NCBI RefSeq assembly: GCF_001399455.2
Contig: NZ_LLEI02000017.1
Coordinates: 40,384 to 104,383, forward strand
Length of the DNA: 64,000 nucleotides
Direction: 5' to 3'
Source: Vibrio bivalvicida
Lineage (GTDB): Bacteria; Pseudomonadota; Gammaproteobacteria; Enterobacterales; Vibrionaceae
Shown: one piece after another, positions 40,491 to 49,600 of the stretch
Numbering within the stretch: position 1 is the first letter of the stretch
How the letters are laid out: each line of letters opens with the position of its first letter
Program-made: the position numbers and the translations under genes
The notes under the pieces: model-generated
Database searches by the model: none
What the model saw: the letters and a program-made list of their open reading frames with translations, nothing else
Told to the model about the DNA's origin: nothing

Positions 40491-41024
40491 CTACTTTTTT
40501 TGAAAAAACAGCGTGATCTTCCCTACTTCAATGCCAAACTTCTTAATTTTGGTTAGATTAAAAACATGCTTTTCGTCCTGGCGGTATAGCCAGTCATCCA
40601 ATGACACAACAACTGTCGAGTCTTCTAGTTGTAATTCGAAGTCATATTGCCACTGAAGTGCATTGCCAACTTCTCTCCCTGTCGCAATACCAATAATGTC
40701 GTCAGCGCTTCCTTGGTAGTAACCATTGCCTAAGCGTTCAATGGTCCAGATTCGTTGGGATTTCTCACCATCATCAAATACAAAATCTTCGACAAGTGTG
40801 AGAGTGTTTTCTTTCACACTGCCGACAATCACCACCTCAAAGCGGCGAGTCTGTTTGTTGGTGTAATCTTGCACCATTCCCCAAGCCATTGACTTGCCTT
40901 CAAAGTACTCGAACAAGTTGAATTCAGGTTTGCTTTCTCTGTAGTCATCTAAGTCGCTAGAGCAGCCTATAATCAGTAGCGTAGATAACAGCACCATGAT
41001 CGTCAGCTTTAGGCGTTTAAACAT
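40491..41024 (-). CDS. DUF3833 family lipoprotein
   Basis: A 177-residue predicted lipoprotein (signal with lipobox IIGC, Cys21) of unknown function. The body is a beta-rich, lipocalin-like domain (YFEGKSMAWGMVQDYTNKQTRRFEV ... ERLGNGYYQGSADDIIGIATGREVGNALQW), typical of DUF3833. It is last in the eight-gene lipid operon and overlaps the preceding gene by one base. It may carry a lipid or sterol-like product in the periplasm; that is inference from the fold and context. Confidence 0.85.
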   Translation of the reverse strand: MFKRLKLTIMVLLSTLLIIGCSSDLDDYRESKPEFNLFEYFEGKSMAWGMVQDYTNKQTRRFEVVIVGSVKENTLTLVEDFVFDDGEKSQRIWTIERLGNGYYQGSADDIIGIATGREVGNALQWQYDFELQLEDSTVVVSLDDWLYRQDEKHVFNLTKIKKFGIEVGKITLFFQKK

Positions 41025-41575
41025 TAGTTTCTCCCAATCAAACGTTCTCTGAGCCGCGGGTACTCAGTGTTTGGTGATAACCATATTGCTAGAAAAGCAT
41101 CGTTAAAAGCCTCTTCTTCAATAGAACCAATGAGTTGCTGGTTTGTCTTTGGTTTAGAATAGTAAAAGCTGCCTCGGTAACCATCTGTCACGTAAGTCAG
41201 ATTGTTACCTTCTTCAATATCAGGGAAGATGATTTCTAGCCTTGACGCCCAATAATCCGTATCACTTTGCTCATAGCCGAGCTTTTCCCACTGTTCAACC
41301 GTAGCGTCTAGCAGTTGTTTTTGAGAAATGTCTCTTTGGTAAGTAATAGAAAGTGCAAGGGGGTGAGGTGTAATATCCTTTTCAACAACATAGCCGCCAT
41401 TTGGCGTCAGCAATTGCGACTCATAAATATCAAAGAAAAACATTGTTAACTGAGCCTGACCAACACTAGTCCAACTTCTCCAGCTTTCAGCATTATGCCT
41501 TGATGACTCAGACGCAAAAGCACTACTAGTCAGCACTAGGAACGCTGTTATTATTGCTACGCACTTCATATCCAT
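41024..41575 (-). CDS. Chalcone-isomerase-like periplasmic protein
   Basis: A 183-residue exported protein. A signal peptide (MKCVAIITAFLVLTSSAFA) follows either of two adjacent ATGs (41575 or 41569). The body matches the bacterial chalcone isomerase-like family: VGQAQLTMFFFDIYESQLLTPNGGY, then PLALSITYQRDISQKQLLDATVEQWEKLG. Fungal, plant and bacterial relatives bind fatty acids, so fatty-acid binding is more likely here than flavonoid chemistry. It overlaps the DUF2878 gene by 50 bp. Confidence 0.82.
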   Translation of the reverse strand: MDMKCVAIITAFLVLTSSAFASESSRHNAESWRSWTSVGQAQLTMFFFDIYESQLLTPNGGYVVEKDITPHPLALSITYQRDISQKQLLDATVEQWEKLGYEQSDTDYWASRLEIIFPDIEEGNNLTYVTDGYRGSFYYSKPKTNQQLIGSIEEEAFNDAFLAIWLSPNTEYPRLRERLIGRN

Positions 41576-42044
41576 ATACCTTAAGAATCAAAGCAATGAT
41601 TAGAGTCCACTCAACGAGTAATATGCTTACAATGGTGATGTTAGAAACCCCAAATGAAACGGCTCCAAGGCTTTCACCCGCAACATAACTTAGTGCACCT
41701 CCAATCCCTCCTACCATTGATACGATAGTTAGTGGATACTGGCTCACTATCGGATATAAAAAATAAGCGTACCAAGCAAATATCAGCCACAATGCCAACA
41801 ACCATAATGGGAAATATTCGTATTGAAACTGAAGCAATCCAAAGGTCATATTTGTAAAATCGACCACAATACCTAGAGCAACAACAAGAACAACCCTAAT
41901 CCAATTGAGCTTCATTTTGATAGTCGAAACAACCAGCGTTATCGCGACAAGCGATAATGTCACGTACTGTAGCTCATAGTTTCCTATTACGGCGCAGAAC
42001 CATATAGCTTGAAACCAAGTTGACACCATAAGTAACCGCTTCAT
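41526..42044 (-). CDS. DUF2878 family membrane protein
   Basis: A 172-residue inner-membrane protein with about five or six hydrophobic helices and the DUF2878 pattern (VVDFTNMTFGLLQFQYEYFPLWLLALWLIFAWYAYF). Function is unknown. It regularly occurs beside DUF1365 and CFA-type genes in proteobacteria, as here. Its 3' end overlaps the next gene in another frame by 50 bp, unusually long for this operon. Confidence 0.85.
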   Translation of the reverse strand: MKRLLMVSTWFQAIWFCAVIGNYELQYVTLSLVAITLVVSTIKMKLNWIRVVLVVALGIVVDFTNMTFGLLQFQYEYFPLWLLALWLIFAWYAYFLYPIVSQYPLTIVSMVGGIGGALSYVAGESLGAVSFGVSNITIVSILLVEWTLIIALILKVYGYEVRSNNNSVPSAD

Positions 42045-42067
42045 AGCATGCCCCTTTAATTCAGCTT

Positions 42068-43315
42068 CTACGGACGCTGAAACGTCATGTGAACAGTGCT
42101 GATTGATTTTGCACGAAAGCCACCTTCACAATAGCAAAAGTAGTAATTCCACATTCGTACAAACCTGTCATCAAACCCCAAGTCAGAAACCTGTTCACGG
42201 GCTTGGTTGAACTTCAGATACCAGTCTCTAAGAGTTTTGGCATAATCCTCACCAATATCGTAAAGATCTCTTAGAATGAGGTCGCTATGTTTTGTCGTGG
42301 CATGTGTTAATGCGGTAATTGAAGGTAAAAAGCCACCTGGGAAGATATACTTTTGAATAAAATCAACATTATTACTGTAATATTCATAGCGCTGGTCTGC
42401 AATGGTGATTGCCTGGATCGCCATCAGTCCGCCAGTCTTCAATAATGACTGGCACTTTTGAATGTAAGAGGTAAGAAACTGCTTGCCAACTGCCTCGATC
42501 ATCTCAATTGATACCAGCTTATCAAAAGCCCCTTCCAACAGGCGGTAGTCTTGTTTAAGCAGGGTTATTCTGTCTTGCAAACCCTTCTCTTCTATCTTCT
42601 GCTTAGCGTATTGAAACTGCTGTTCTGAAATAGTTGTAGTGGTAACATGGCAACCATAGTTTTCTGCCATATAGATAGCCATTGCCCCCCACCCTGTTCC
42701 TATCTCAATCACGGAATCATTAGATGTGATCTTCAGTTGCTTACACAGGCGATCCATTTTATTGATCTGGGCGTGCTCTAGCGTGTCCTTAGGCGAATCG
42801 TAAATCCCTGACGAGTAGAGCATGCGACTATCAAGAAAAGTTTCGTATAGTTCATTGCTCAAATCATAATGAGCCTCAATATTTCTTGCAGAGTTCTCGA
42901 CTGTGTTGCGATTCAACCAGTGCCCAACTTGATATATAAGTTTCGACAAAAAACTTGAACGCCTTTCGATAGTGTCTAATGTTGAAAGGTTCATTGCCAT
43001 TAGCTCCATTACGGCTGTAAGGTCAGGACTATCCCACCATCCATCCATGTATGCTTCACCAGCGGCAATGCTGCCGCCTTTCAGTAAGCGAGCATAAAAC
43101 GCAGGATTTTTGACCTCAACAATGGCACTAGGTTGGCCCTTCTTCGGGCGACCAAAGCTCTCTCTGACTTGCGTAGCACCTTGCGAACCAAAAGACTCAA
43201 TGATGGTCAACGAACCAAACTGAATCTTGTACAAACATGAAAATGCGATATTTCGGGCTGTTTTCTGCACCGAAGTTAATTGCGCAGGCAAAGGTAGCGT
43301 TTGTGAGTTAATCAT
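42068..43315 (-). CDS. Cyclopropane-fatty-acid-synthase family methyltransferase
   Basis: A 415-residue SAM-dependent enzyme of the CFA/mycolic-acid methyltransferase family, probably acting on unsaturated acyl chains of membrane phospholipids. The SAM site is VIEIGTGWGAMAIYMAENYG (about residues 195-214), and the CFA landmarks HYDLSNELYETFLDSRMLYSSGIY and QAITIADQRYEYY are present. It may be a true cyclopropane synthase. It may instead be the methylase of a furan/methylated fatty-acid pathway, because the FAD oxidoreductase and DUF1365 partners are in the same operon. Confidence 0.9.
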   Translation of the reverse strand: MINSQTLPLPAQLTSVQKTARNIAFSCLYKIQFGSLTIIESFGSQGATQVRESFGRPKKGQPSAIVEVKNPAFYARLLKGGSIAAGEAYMDGWWDSPDLTAVMELMAMNLSTLDTIERRSSFLSKLIYQVGHWLNRNTVENSARNIEAHYDLSNELYETFLDSRMLYSSGIYDSPKDTLEHAQINKMDRLCKQLKITSNDSVIEIGTGWGAMAIYMAENYGCHVTTTTISEQQFQYAKQKIEEKGLQDRITLLKQDYRLLEGAFDKLVSIEMIEAVGKQFLTSYIQKCQSLLKTGGLMAIQAITIADQRYEYYSNNVDFIQKYIFPGGFLPSITALTHATTKHSDLILRDLYDIGEDYAKTLRDWYLKFNQAREQVSDLGFDDRFVRMWNYYFCYCEGGFRAKSISTVHMTFQRP

Positions 43316-43330
43316 TTCTTAGGCTCCTTG

Positions 43331-44110
43331 TTATTTTTCTATTTTCGCGCTTTGAGTCTGTTCAATTTCATCACCCTGCCTATATTTGGGGTGCGAATAA
43401 AACGGCGCTCCTTTGATCCATAGTTTTAATGCGTGCCAATAAATTCCCACAGTCACTTTTACTGCCATTATTGGAGTAACGATCAAATGTTTAAGTAGAA
43501 CTCGCGAACACAATCGTTTTCTAACCATTTTCATTGTGGCATCAAACTCTTTGTCACTGCGATGACACTCCAAATGAATAGAGAGACGCTGATTTATGGG
43601 CTTGATTTTCCATACGTATTCTTGCTCAATAGGATTAAATGGAGAGACATGAAACGCCTTTGCGTGCTTCCAGGTTCTCTCATCATTTGCATCTAATAAA
43701 TAGTAGTAACGTTCATTCCAAGGTGTGTTGCTAACTTCAGCCAGTAGGTAAAGCCAGTTTTCACTCTCGTCATAGATGTAGTAGAAATTAACCGGACTAA
43801 AGTAGATACCAAAATACCTTAGGTGCACTACAGCTTTTACGCTTCCTTTAGTAGCCTCTCCGCCAAGTTCTACGACCTTGTTTAATACCGCCTGTTTTAA
43901 GTCCCCAGAACCTAAGTAATCATCGCGTTTAAACCTAGCCCAATGCCACCAACGAGTTCCGAACCCCCACACCTTGTTTTGCAAAGATTCAAGCTCATCT
44001 AAGTCTAGGCATGGCATAAACAAACGGTAGTTCAACGCGTGTTGTACTGGAGTAAAGCGCCGGTGCCTTACATCCCCAACAAAAAGGCAGCTCCCCTTCC
44101 CTTCAGACAT
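43331..44110 (-). CDS. DUF1365 family protein
   Basis: A 259-residue protein of unknown activity. Family landmarks are VGDVRHRRFTPVQHALNYRLFMPCLDLDEL at the N-terminus, LRYFGIYFSPVNFYYIYD, EVSNTPWNERYYYL and KAFHVSPFNPIEQEY. It almost always travels with the FAD oxidoreductase upstream and the CFA-type enzyme downstream, as here (gaps of 1 and 15 bp), implying a shared lipid substrate. Confidence 0.88.
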   Translation of the reverse strand: MSEGKGSCLFVGDVRHRRFTPVQHALNYRLFMPCLDLDELESLQNKVWGFGTRWWHWARFKRDDYLGSGDLKQAVLNKVVELGGEATKGSVKAVVHLRYFGIYFSPVNFYYIYDESENWLYLLAEVSNTPWNERYYYLLDANDERTWKHAKAFHVSPFNPIEQEYVWKIKPINQRLSIHLECHRSDKEFDATMKMVRKRLCSRVLLKHLIVTPIMAVKVTVGIYWHALKLWIKGAPFYSHPKYRQGDEIEQTQSAKIEK

Positions 44111-44111
44111 C

Positions 44112-45392
44112 TTAAGCCGCTCCCTGAGAACCCAAATTGGAATCTAGTAGATTAATTCCTCTCACTATGTCTAAAGCACTACGTACACCATCTTCGTGGA
44201 AGCCGTTATACCAATATGCACCACAGAACCAAGTTCGAGATAGGCCATTAATTTCGTCGCGTCGTGCCTGTGCCTCTATCGATTGCTGGTTGAAAACCGG
44301 ATGGTGATAAACAAAGCGCTTCAATATCTTTTCCTGCGCAATTTGCTCATTACTGTTTAAAGAGACGCAGAATGTTGCCGGTGCATCAATGTGCTGCAAT
44401 ATGTTCATGTTGTAAGTCAATGTTGGTGCTCTACCTTCTTCACCATTACAACCTTCAAGCCAATAGTTCCAAGACGCCCAAGCTGTTTTTCGTTTTGGCA
44501 ATAAGCTTTCATCAGTATGCAAAATGACTTCATTCGCTTGATAAGCTAAGTTGGACAGTACAGATTGTTCGGTCGCACTCGAATCTTGCAAAAGCTGTAG
44601 AGCCTGATCACTATGGCAGGCAAACACAACCTGATCGAACCTTTCAGTCTGACCATTAAAATGCAGCGTCACACCTGCTTGATCTCTTACTACAGAATCA
44701 ACGGGGGTGTTTAGACGTATCTTATCTGAATATCCTCTGGTAAGTGGCTTGATGTAAGTACTTGATCCACCTTTAATTACATACCATTGCGGGCGGTTGG
44801 TCACATCAAGTAAGCCATGATTGAGAAAAAATCGCGCAAAAAAGGGCAACGGGAAAGCTCGCATATCTGCTAATGTCGAAGACCAAATAGCCGCACCCAT
44901 CGGCAAAATATAGTTGTCGCAGAAGTAGTCACTAAAATCACGCGAAGTGAGGAAGTCTCCGAGTGTTAAATCGGCAATGTTAGGCTGGTTGGCTATCTCC
45001 TTAACTTCTTTATTAAAGCGGAGAATTTCAAAGATAAAAGAGTAAAATTTAGGATTTAGCCAATTACGCTTTTGAGCAAACAGTGTCGACACAGTATGCC
45101 CATTATACTCAAGGCCGTTGCTATCATTTCTTACGCTGAAACTCATTTGGCTTGGTTTGCCTTCCACTCCGATCTCTTCCATTAAAGCGATAAAGTTAGG
45201 GTATGTTCTGTCGTTGTAGACAATGAAGCCTGTATCTACAGAATAAGAACAACCTTCGACTTCGACATCAACGGTTGCGGTATGTCCGCCTATGTAATCA
45301 TTCGCTTCAAACAAGGTGACGTCGTGCTCTCTATGTAAATAGTAACCACAAGTTAACCCCGATATTCCTGTTCCAATAATTGCAATTTTCAT
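44112..45392 (-). CDS. FAD-dependent amine-oxidase-like oxidoreductase
   Basis: A 426-residue flavoprotein. The dinucleotide fold is at the N-terminus (IAIIGTGISGLTCGYYL, then GGHTATVDVEV), and a C-terminal FAD segment reads TWFCGAYWYNGFHEDGVRSAL. The family is fused to or adjacent to CFA-type methyltransferases in many bacteria. Related enzymes act as fatty-acyl desaturases or dehydrogenases in furan fatty-acid synthesis in alphaproteobacteria. That role is an inference here. Confidence 0.88.
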   Translation of the reverse strand: MKIAIIGTGISGLTCGYYLHREHDVTLFEANDYIGGHTATVDVEVEGCSYSVDTGFIVYNDRTYPNFIALMEEIGVEGKPSQMSFSVRNDSNGLEYNGHTVSTLFAQKRNWLNPKFYSFIFEILRFNKEVKEIANQPNIADLTLGDFLTSRDFSDYFCDNYILPMGAAIWSSTLADMRAFPLPFFARFFLNHGLLDVTNRPQWYVIKGGSSTYIKPLTRGYSDKIRLNTPVDSVVRDQAGVTLHFNGQTERFDQVVFACHSDQALQLLQDSSATEQSVLSNLAYQANEVILHTDESLLPKRKTAWASWNYWLEGCNGEEGRAPTLTYNMNILQHIDAPATFCVSLNSNEQIAQEKILKRFVYHHPVFNQQSIEAQARRDEINGLSRTWFCGAYWYNGFHEDGVRSALDIVRGINLLDSNLGSQGAA

Positions 45393-45402
45393 TGTCCTGT
45401 TC

Positions 45403-46131
45403 CTATCCTTGAGCGAGTAGCTTGGCAGTTAGTGCATTTTGCCAGCTGTATGGAAGAGCGCCGATCAAACGTAAAATGGAAGTAAATTTCTTAGGGAAAT
45501 AGATGTGGTCTTTTCCTTTCGCAAGTCCATCTCTTATCTCCTGAGACGCCCGCTGTGAAGAAACCAACATGGGCATTTCAAAGGTGTTTTTGTCGGTTAG
45601 CGGAGTTTTGACAAAACCCGGGTAAATAATCGAAACATCAATACCCTGCGGCTTGAGGTCAACCTGAAGTGCTCGCGCCAAATAGCTCACTGCCGCTTTT
45701 GATGCACCATAAGCTTCCGCTCTCGGCAAGGCCAATTCACTCGCTATCGACCCGACTATGGCGAGCCGTTGTCCACGCGAAAAATACTTCTGGCAAGCCT
45801 CGATGGCGTTGGTAAGTCCAATAACGTTAATGTCGAAAACACGCTTCATAAGCAGCGCGTCGAGCTTGCCGTCATCGATGTACTCGCAGTCCCCTGCATT
45901 CAAAATCCAAAGGTCAGGAATGCTGTGTAAGGAGTTAAGAGCAATAGTCGTCGCCTCTAGGTCGGTTAGGTCAAAAGCAATAGGATGTAAATTGGTAAAC
46001 GTGTCTTTAAGCTCACTTAATCGTTCTTCATCCCTACCGCAGGCATAGACCTCGAAGCCGTTATCGGCATAATCTTTTGCAAGTTGGAGCCCAATCCCCG
46101 AAGTGGCTCCCGTTATTAGAACCGTCTTCAT
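45403..46131 (-). CDS. Short-chain dehydrogenase/reductase
   Basis: A 242-residue NAD(P)-dependent oxidoreductase. The cofactor motif is TGATSGIGLQLA (TGxxxGIG), the catalytic Ser region is VGSIASELALP and YxxxK is YGASK. The C-terminal tail is hydrophobic. The substrate is unknown; context suggests an oxidised lipid or acyl aldehyde. It overlaps the NTF2-like gene by four bases (ATGA). Confidence 0.9.
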   Translation of the reverse strand: MKTVLITGATSGIGLQLAKDYADNGFEVYACGRDEERLSELKDTFTNLHPIAFDLTDLEATTIALNSLHSIPDLWILNAGDCEYIDDGKLDALLMKRVFDINVIGLTNAIEACQKYFSRGQRLAIVGSIASELALPRAEAYGASKAAVSYLARALQVDLKPQGIDVSIIYPGFVKTPLTDKNTFEMPMLVSSQRASQEIRDGLAKGKDHIYFPKKFTSILRLIGALPYSWQNALTAKLLAQG

Positions 46132-46547
46132 TTGCCTAACCTTTGCTTAATCGTTTTGATTACCGAGCCGAGTAGAGGTAGGTTTTCATAGAGCATCTCA
46201 CCAAGATCAAAATAGTCACGATGGTAAATGACCCGACCTTGCGAAAACTTCAGATGGCTAACACCATTGACGTACACCGCTGAGCCTTTTGATAGCTTTG
46301 GATGCTCCAGCGCCATCTGCCAGGTTAGAAAGCCGCTGTTTCCCGTTTGCTGGTGCTCAAGAATGTTGAAATCGCAGCGCGTTACTTTGCTATAAAGGGA
46401 TTCGAAGTAGTTTTCTAACTCTTGCCACCCTTCTAATCTGTGCGCAGCATCTTCAAACACTACCTCGTCATGATAAACGTCAGACAACAGATGAAGATTT
46501 GATTTGTTCAACTGTTGATAAACTTCGCCTACCGTTTGTACATCCAT
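46128..46547 (-). CDS. NTF2-like/SnoaL-like protein, first gene of the lipid operon
   Basis: A 139-residue cone-fold protein (VGEVYQQLNKSNLHLLSDVYHDEVVFEDAAHRLEGWQEL near the N-terminus). Members bind small hydrophobic ligands or act as isomerases; the exact role is unknown. It is the promoter-proximal gene of eight on the same strand with overlaps or short gaps. The TTGTAC operator array lies directly upstream. Confidence 0.82.
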   Translation of the reverse strand: MDVQTVGEVYQQLNKSNLHLLSDVYHDEVVFEDAAHRLEGWQELENYFESLYSKVTRCDFNILEHQQTGNSGFLTWQMALEHPKLSKGSAVYVNGVSHLKFSQGRVIYHRDYFDLGEMLYENLPLLGSVIKTIKQRLGK

Positions 46548-46565
46548 TCAAAACACCTCTCACAA

Positions 46566-46652
46566 ACTTGTACATAAATAATTTTTGTACAACAATCTAA
46601 CCATAGGTGATTTCTGAAAGTTGTACAAATTTTAGTTTGTATAACTTGTACG
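46566..46652 (-). promoter_or_regulatory. TTGTAC operator array and promoter of the lipid operon
   Basis: Five copies of TTGTAC/TTGTAT stand at 46569, 46585, 46621, 46638 and 46646 (plus-strand starts), several being the full palindrome TTGTACAA. They form two pairs with 16-17 bp spacing. On the minus strand a -35-like TTGTAC, 17-bp spacer and TATGGT overlap the central site. Such repeats fit a MerR-family LitR/CarH-type photoreceptor regulator; identity is inferred. Confidence 0.6.
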
Positions 46653-46673
46653 TGAGGGCTTTTAAAACAGATC

Positions 46674-46708
46674 AAAAAAAAAAGGCCTGGTTATAAACCA
46701 AGCCTTTT
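46674..46708 (-). terminator. Terminator of htpX
   Basis: On the minus strand AAAGGCTTGG/CCAGGCCTTT is followed by a run of nine T, about 20 bp past the htpX stop. Confidence 0.88.
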
Positions 46709-46728
46709 CAATTAATTAGGTGTTATAT

Positions 46729-47592
46729 CTACGAATTGCGTAGAGCGGAGATACGTTTATCTAGCGGTGGATGACTCATCAATAATTCTGTCATAGAACG
46801 TTTACCATTAATACCAAACGCCATCATTGAGCCTTCTAGTTGAGATTCGTGACTTACTTTTAGTCGCTCTAGCGCAGCTATCATTTTGTGTTTGCCAACT
46901 AGGTGAGCAGCACCTGCATCAGCATGGAACTCACGATGACGGCTGTACCACATTGTAATAAAACTCGCTAGGAAGCCAAATACCAACTCAAGCACCATGC
47001 TTACACCGAAGTAAACCATCATATTACTTCCGCCTTCTTCCTCATTGTCGTTCGATGCAACAATGTTGGCGATAAATCGCGATAAGAAGATAACGAATGT
47101 GTTCACCACGCCTTGCATCAGTGTCATTGTCACCATATCACCATTGGCGATATGACTAACTTCGTGGGCAAGCACCGCTTCTGCCTCATCACGAGTCATG
47201 TTGTGCAGTAGACCTGTAGAAACCGCAACTAAAGAATCATCTCGTTTTGCACCAGTTGCAAAGGCGTTAATGTCAGCTGAATCGTAAATAGCGACGGTAG
47301 GCATACCGATCCCTACTTGCTCAGATTGGCGACGAACTGTTTCTAGTAACCAGTGCTCTGTCTCATTACGTGGACTTTCAATCACCATTCCACCCACTGA
47401 GCGCAGAGCCATACCTTTTGACATCATCAGTGAGATAAACGACCCGCCAAAACCGAAAACGGCTGCCATTACCAACAAGCCAGACAGACTTCCAGGCTGC
47501 ATCCCTGTCATTGCATAAACAATGTTCAGAACAACACTCAATACCAGAACAACAGCTAAGTTGGTTGCAAGAAATAACATTACTCGCTTCAT
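46729..47592 (-). CDS. htpX: HtpX, membrane-bound zinc metalloprotease
   Basis: A 287-residue inner-membrane protease of family M48B that degrades damaged membrane proteins alongside FtsH. Two N-terminal helices (about residues 5-25 and 37-57) precede the zinc motif [12 protein letters not shown] (HExxH near residue 143). Another helix pair follows, and the third zinc ligand is in [12 protein letters not shown]. In enterobacteria it belongs to the heat-shock or Cpx regulon; I see no certain sigma-32 site here. Confidence 0.96.
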   Translation of the reverse strand: MKRVMLFLATNLAVVLVLSVVLNIVYAMTGMQPGSLSGLLVMAAVFGFGGSFISLMMSKGMALRSVGGMVIESPRNETEHWLLETVRRQSEQVGIGMPTVAIYDSADINAFATGAKRDDSLVAVSTGLLHNMTRDEAEAVLAHEVSHIANGDMVTMTLMQGVVNTFVIFLSRFIANIVASNDNEEEGGSNMMVYFGVSMVLELVFGFLASFITMWYSRHREFHADAGAAHLVGKHKMIAALERLKVSHESQLEGSMMAFGINGKRSMTELLMSHPPLDKRISALRNS

Positions 47593-47896
47593 TACTTTTC
47601 TCCAAAAAACGGAAGCATCTTATTATTGCCCTCAAGAGCAACTCTTGGGACTATTCTTTACCTAATAGATATAGTCTATCCCCTTTGATTACAAGGTTAA
47701 GAAGTAAATTGAAACATTTGATTTCTAAAAAGTAAGCTTAAGATTAACAACTGATAAATAATTGACCTGAGAAATGACTAGCAACATAACGATAAGCCTA
47801 AGATTTTCTCCTTAGACTTTGGTCGTATTGTGACTCTTACCAAACGTGCTAGATTTAGTTGAGATTAAAGAATCCATGTAATAAGGGAACGAAATC
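47593..47896. other. Intergenic region between htpX and the small ORF
   Basis: The 304 bp must hold divergent promoters for htpX and the 55-residue protein. An inverted repeat CAAGAGCAACTCTTG (47631-47645) lies in the htpX leader. Otherwise I see nothing definite. Confidence 0.4.
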
Positions 47897-48064
47897 ATGG
47901 TAGAAACTAACAACTATCAAATGGCTATTGATCTGTTGTGCTGCCACCTCGGTATTTCTGAAGATGAGGCAAAACAACAACTTGGGATCTCAGTAGAAGA
48001 TAAAACTCAAAAGCGCATTATTGAAACACAAGGTGCGTTGATGGGCTTAAACCAAGAGATGTAA
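47897..48064 (+). CDS. Small conserved-looking 55-residue protein
   Basis: The ORF starts with ATG after AAGGGAACGAAATC and encodes 55 residues (MVETNNYQMAIDLLCCHLG ... GALMGLNQEM). It is predicted helical, with the pattern ISEDEAKQQLGISVEDKTQKRIIE and a vicinal CysCys pair. It has its own promoter space and ends 15 bp before a strong bidirectional terminator, which supports a real gene. I recall a small gene at this position in other vibrios. Function unknown. Confidence 0.72.
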   Translation: MVETNNYQMAIDLLCCHLGISEDEAKQQLGISVEDKTQKRIIETQGALMGLNQEM

Positions 48065-48079
48065 ACATCACTAATATAA

Positions 48080-48113
48080 AAAAGGCTGCCAGTTTGGCAG
48101 CCTTTTGTTTTTT
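48080..48113. terminator. Bidirectional terminator between the 55-residue ORF and bioD
   Basis: An 11-bp stem (AAAAGGCTGCC/GGCAGCCTTTT, five-base loop) is followed by GTTTTTTT on the plus strand and TTTATATT on the minus strand. Confidence 0.9.
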
Positions 48114-48796
48114 TAGCGGTTTAGAAGTGGTGAGACATCAATATATTTAGCCAAATCTTTGCGCTTCACTTTGGGTACATAGGGGATTTCACCCAGTTTT
48201 GGCGCTGCGATTTTATTCTCTAGCATTTCAATGATTTCTGCGTAATGCTCAGTACCTGGATTCACTCGGTTTGCTACCCAACCGATCACTTCCACACCAT
48301 CCGCTTTAATTGCATCCAGTGTTAACATCGCGTGACTCAGGCAACCTAACTTTATACCCACCACCAAAACGACTGGGAGTTTCTCTTGCTGCACCCAGGT
48401 TGATAAACAGTCAGATTTCGAAACAGGAACACGCCATCCGCCAGCACCTTCAACAAGGACAATGTCTGAATTCTGCTTATGTAACTTTAGTTTGTCACTT
48501 AACACTGAATACTCAATGTCGATATTTTCACGAATAGCCGCAATATGAGGAGAAGCAGGAAGCTCCAACGCATATGGGTTTACATCGTCGTATGCAACGT
48601 TAACTGTTGCCGCTTCTTGTAGATACAAGGCATCTGAGTTACGAAAGCCTTGCTCTGTTTTATCGCTCCCAGCGGCTACAGGCTTGTAACCAATCGTTTT
48701 TAAATCCTTTTCTGCTAGCGCATTTAAGATTGCTTTTGAAGCAACCGTTTTTCCAACATCGGTATCCGTACCCGCAATAAAAAATGCATCAATCAT
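48113..48796 (-). CDS. bioD: Dethiobiotin synthetase
   Basis: A 227-residue cytosolic ATP-dependent carboxylase forming the ureido ring of dethiobiotin. The P-loop is [13 protein letters not shown] (about residues 9-21), and [12 protein letters not shown] (about residues 112-123) is the second substrate motif. It is the last gene of bioBFCD and overlaps bioC by four bases. Confidence 0.96.
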   Translation of the reverse strand: MIDAFFIAGTDTDVGKTVASKAILNALAEKDLKTIGYKPVAAGSDKTEQGFRNSDALYLQEAATVNVAYDDVNPYALELPASPHIAAIRENIDIEYSVLSDKLKLHKQNSDIVLVEGAGGWRVPVSKSDCLSTWVQQEKLPVVLVVGIKLGCLSHAMLTLDAIKADGVEVIGWVANRVNPGTEHYAEIIEMLENKIAAPKLGEIPYVPKVKRKDLAKYIDVSPLLNR

Positions 48797-49596
48797 AGAT
48801 TAATAACCCCTAAACAGACCTGATATGTTGCAGGCAGAAGACCCTGATGATTTCGGTAAGTTTGGTATTCATGCTCGACTTTTAGCAATGCTCTACGACT
48901 TGTCAGGCTATTCGAACGGCCATCAATGTGAGTAGCGCCAATGCCTTTCAAGTCACGCATAAGAGCAAAAGCCGTCTTATACCAAACCGTGATTGGCGAT
49001 AAGTCTAGTTGATGCGCATGGCATTCAGATTGCGCTAACGCAATTTTTGCCTGATTGAATGAGATAAAGTCATTCACGTGTTGATATGAGTCAATTTTTG
49101 CCCACGCCTTTTTAAGCTCTAGCAGAGAGCCATCTAGCAATGTGGATATATATGCTGACCCTTCAGGCTTCACAACTCGCTTGATCTCTCTTAGGGGCAC
49201 GCTCAAATCTTCACACCACTGTAAGGCAAGGCTAGAAAAGACGCAGTCAAAGCTATCACTGTCAAATGGTAGACATTCGGCATCTCCTTGCTGATAGTAG
49301 ATACCCACCTCACCACATCGAATCCTCGCTTCAGCAAGCATCTTGTCTGACAAATCGAAGCACACCACCGTCGCACCGCGCTTTAACAGCTCTTGAGCAA
49401 AGTACCCTGTACCACAACCAATATCTAAAACCGTTTGTTCTGATAGATCGCGAGGCATTTTATCTAACAGTCGATGACCAACATCACGTTGAAAAGCAGC
49501 GTGTTGGTCATAGGTATTGGCCGCACGCCCAAACGCTTCAGCTATTGCCGTTTTGTTCACCGTATCTTCTGGCTCCACAAGTACAGCTTGATTCAT
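48793..49596 (-). CDS. bioC: Malonyl-ACP O-methyltransferase
   Basis: A 267-residue SAM-dependent methyltransferase that masks malonyl-ACP so that fatty-acid synthase can make the pimeloyl chain. The SAM motif is [16 protein letters not shown] (about residues 55-70), with later [16 protein letters not shown]. The N-terminal [20 protein letters not shown] is typical of BioC. It lies four bases after bioF. No bioH is present in the window. Confidence 0.95.
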   Translation of the reverse strand: MNQAVLVEPEDTVNKTAIAEAFGRAANTYDQHAAFQRDVGHRLLDKMPRDLSEQTVLDIGCGTGYFAQELLKRGATVVCFDLSDKMLAEARIRCGEVGIYYQQGDAECLPFDSDSFDCVFSSLALQWCEDLSVPLREIKRVVKPEGSAYISTLLDGSLLELKKAWAKIDSYQHVNDFISFNQAKIALAQSECHAHQLDLSPITVWYKTAFALMRDLKGIGATHIDGRSNSLTSRRALLKVEHEYQTYRNHQGLLPATYQVCLGVINL

Positions 49597-49600
49597 TTAC

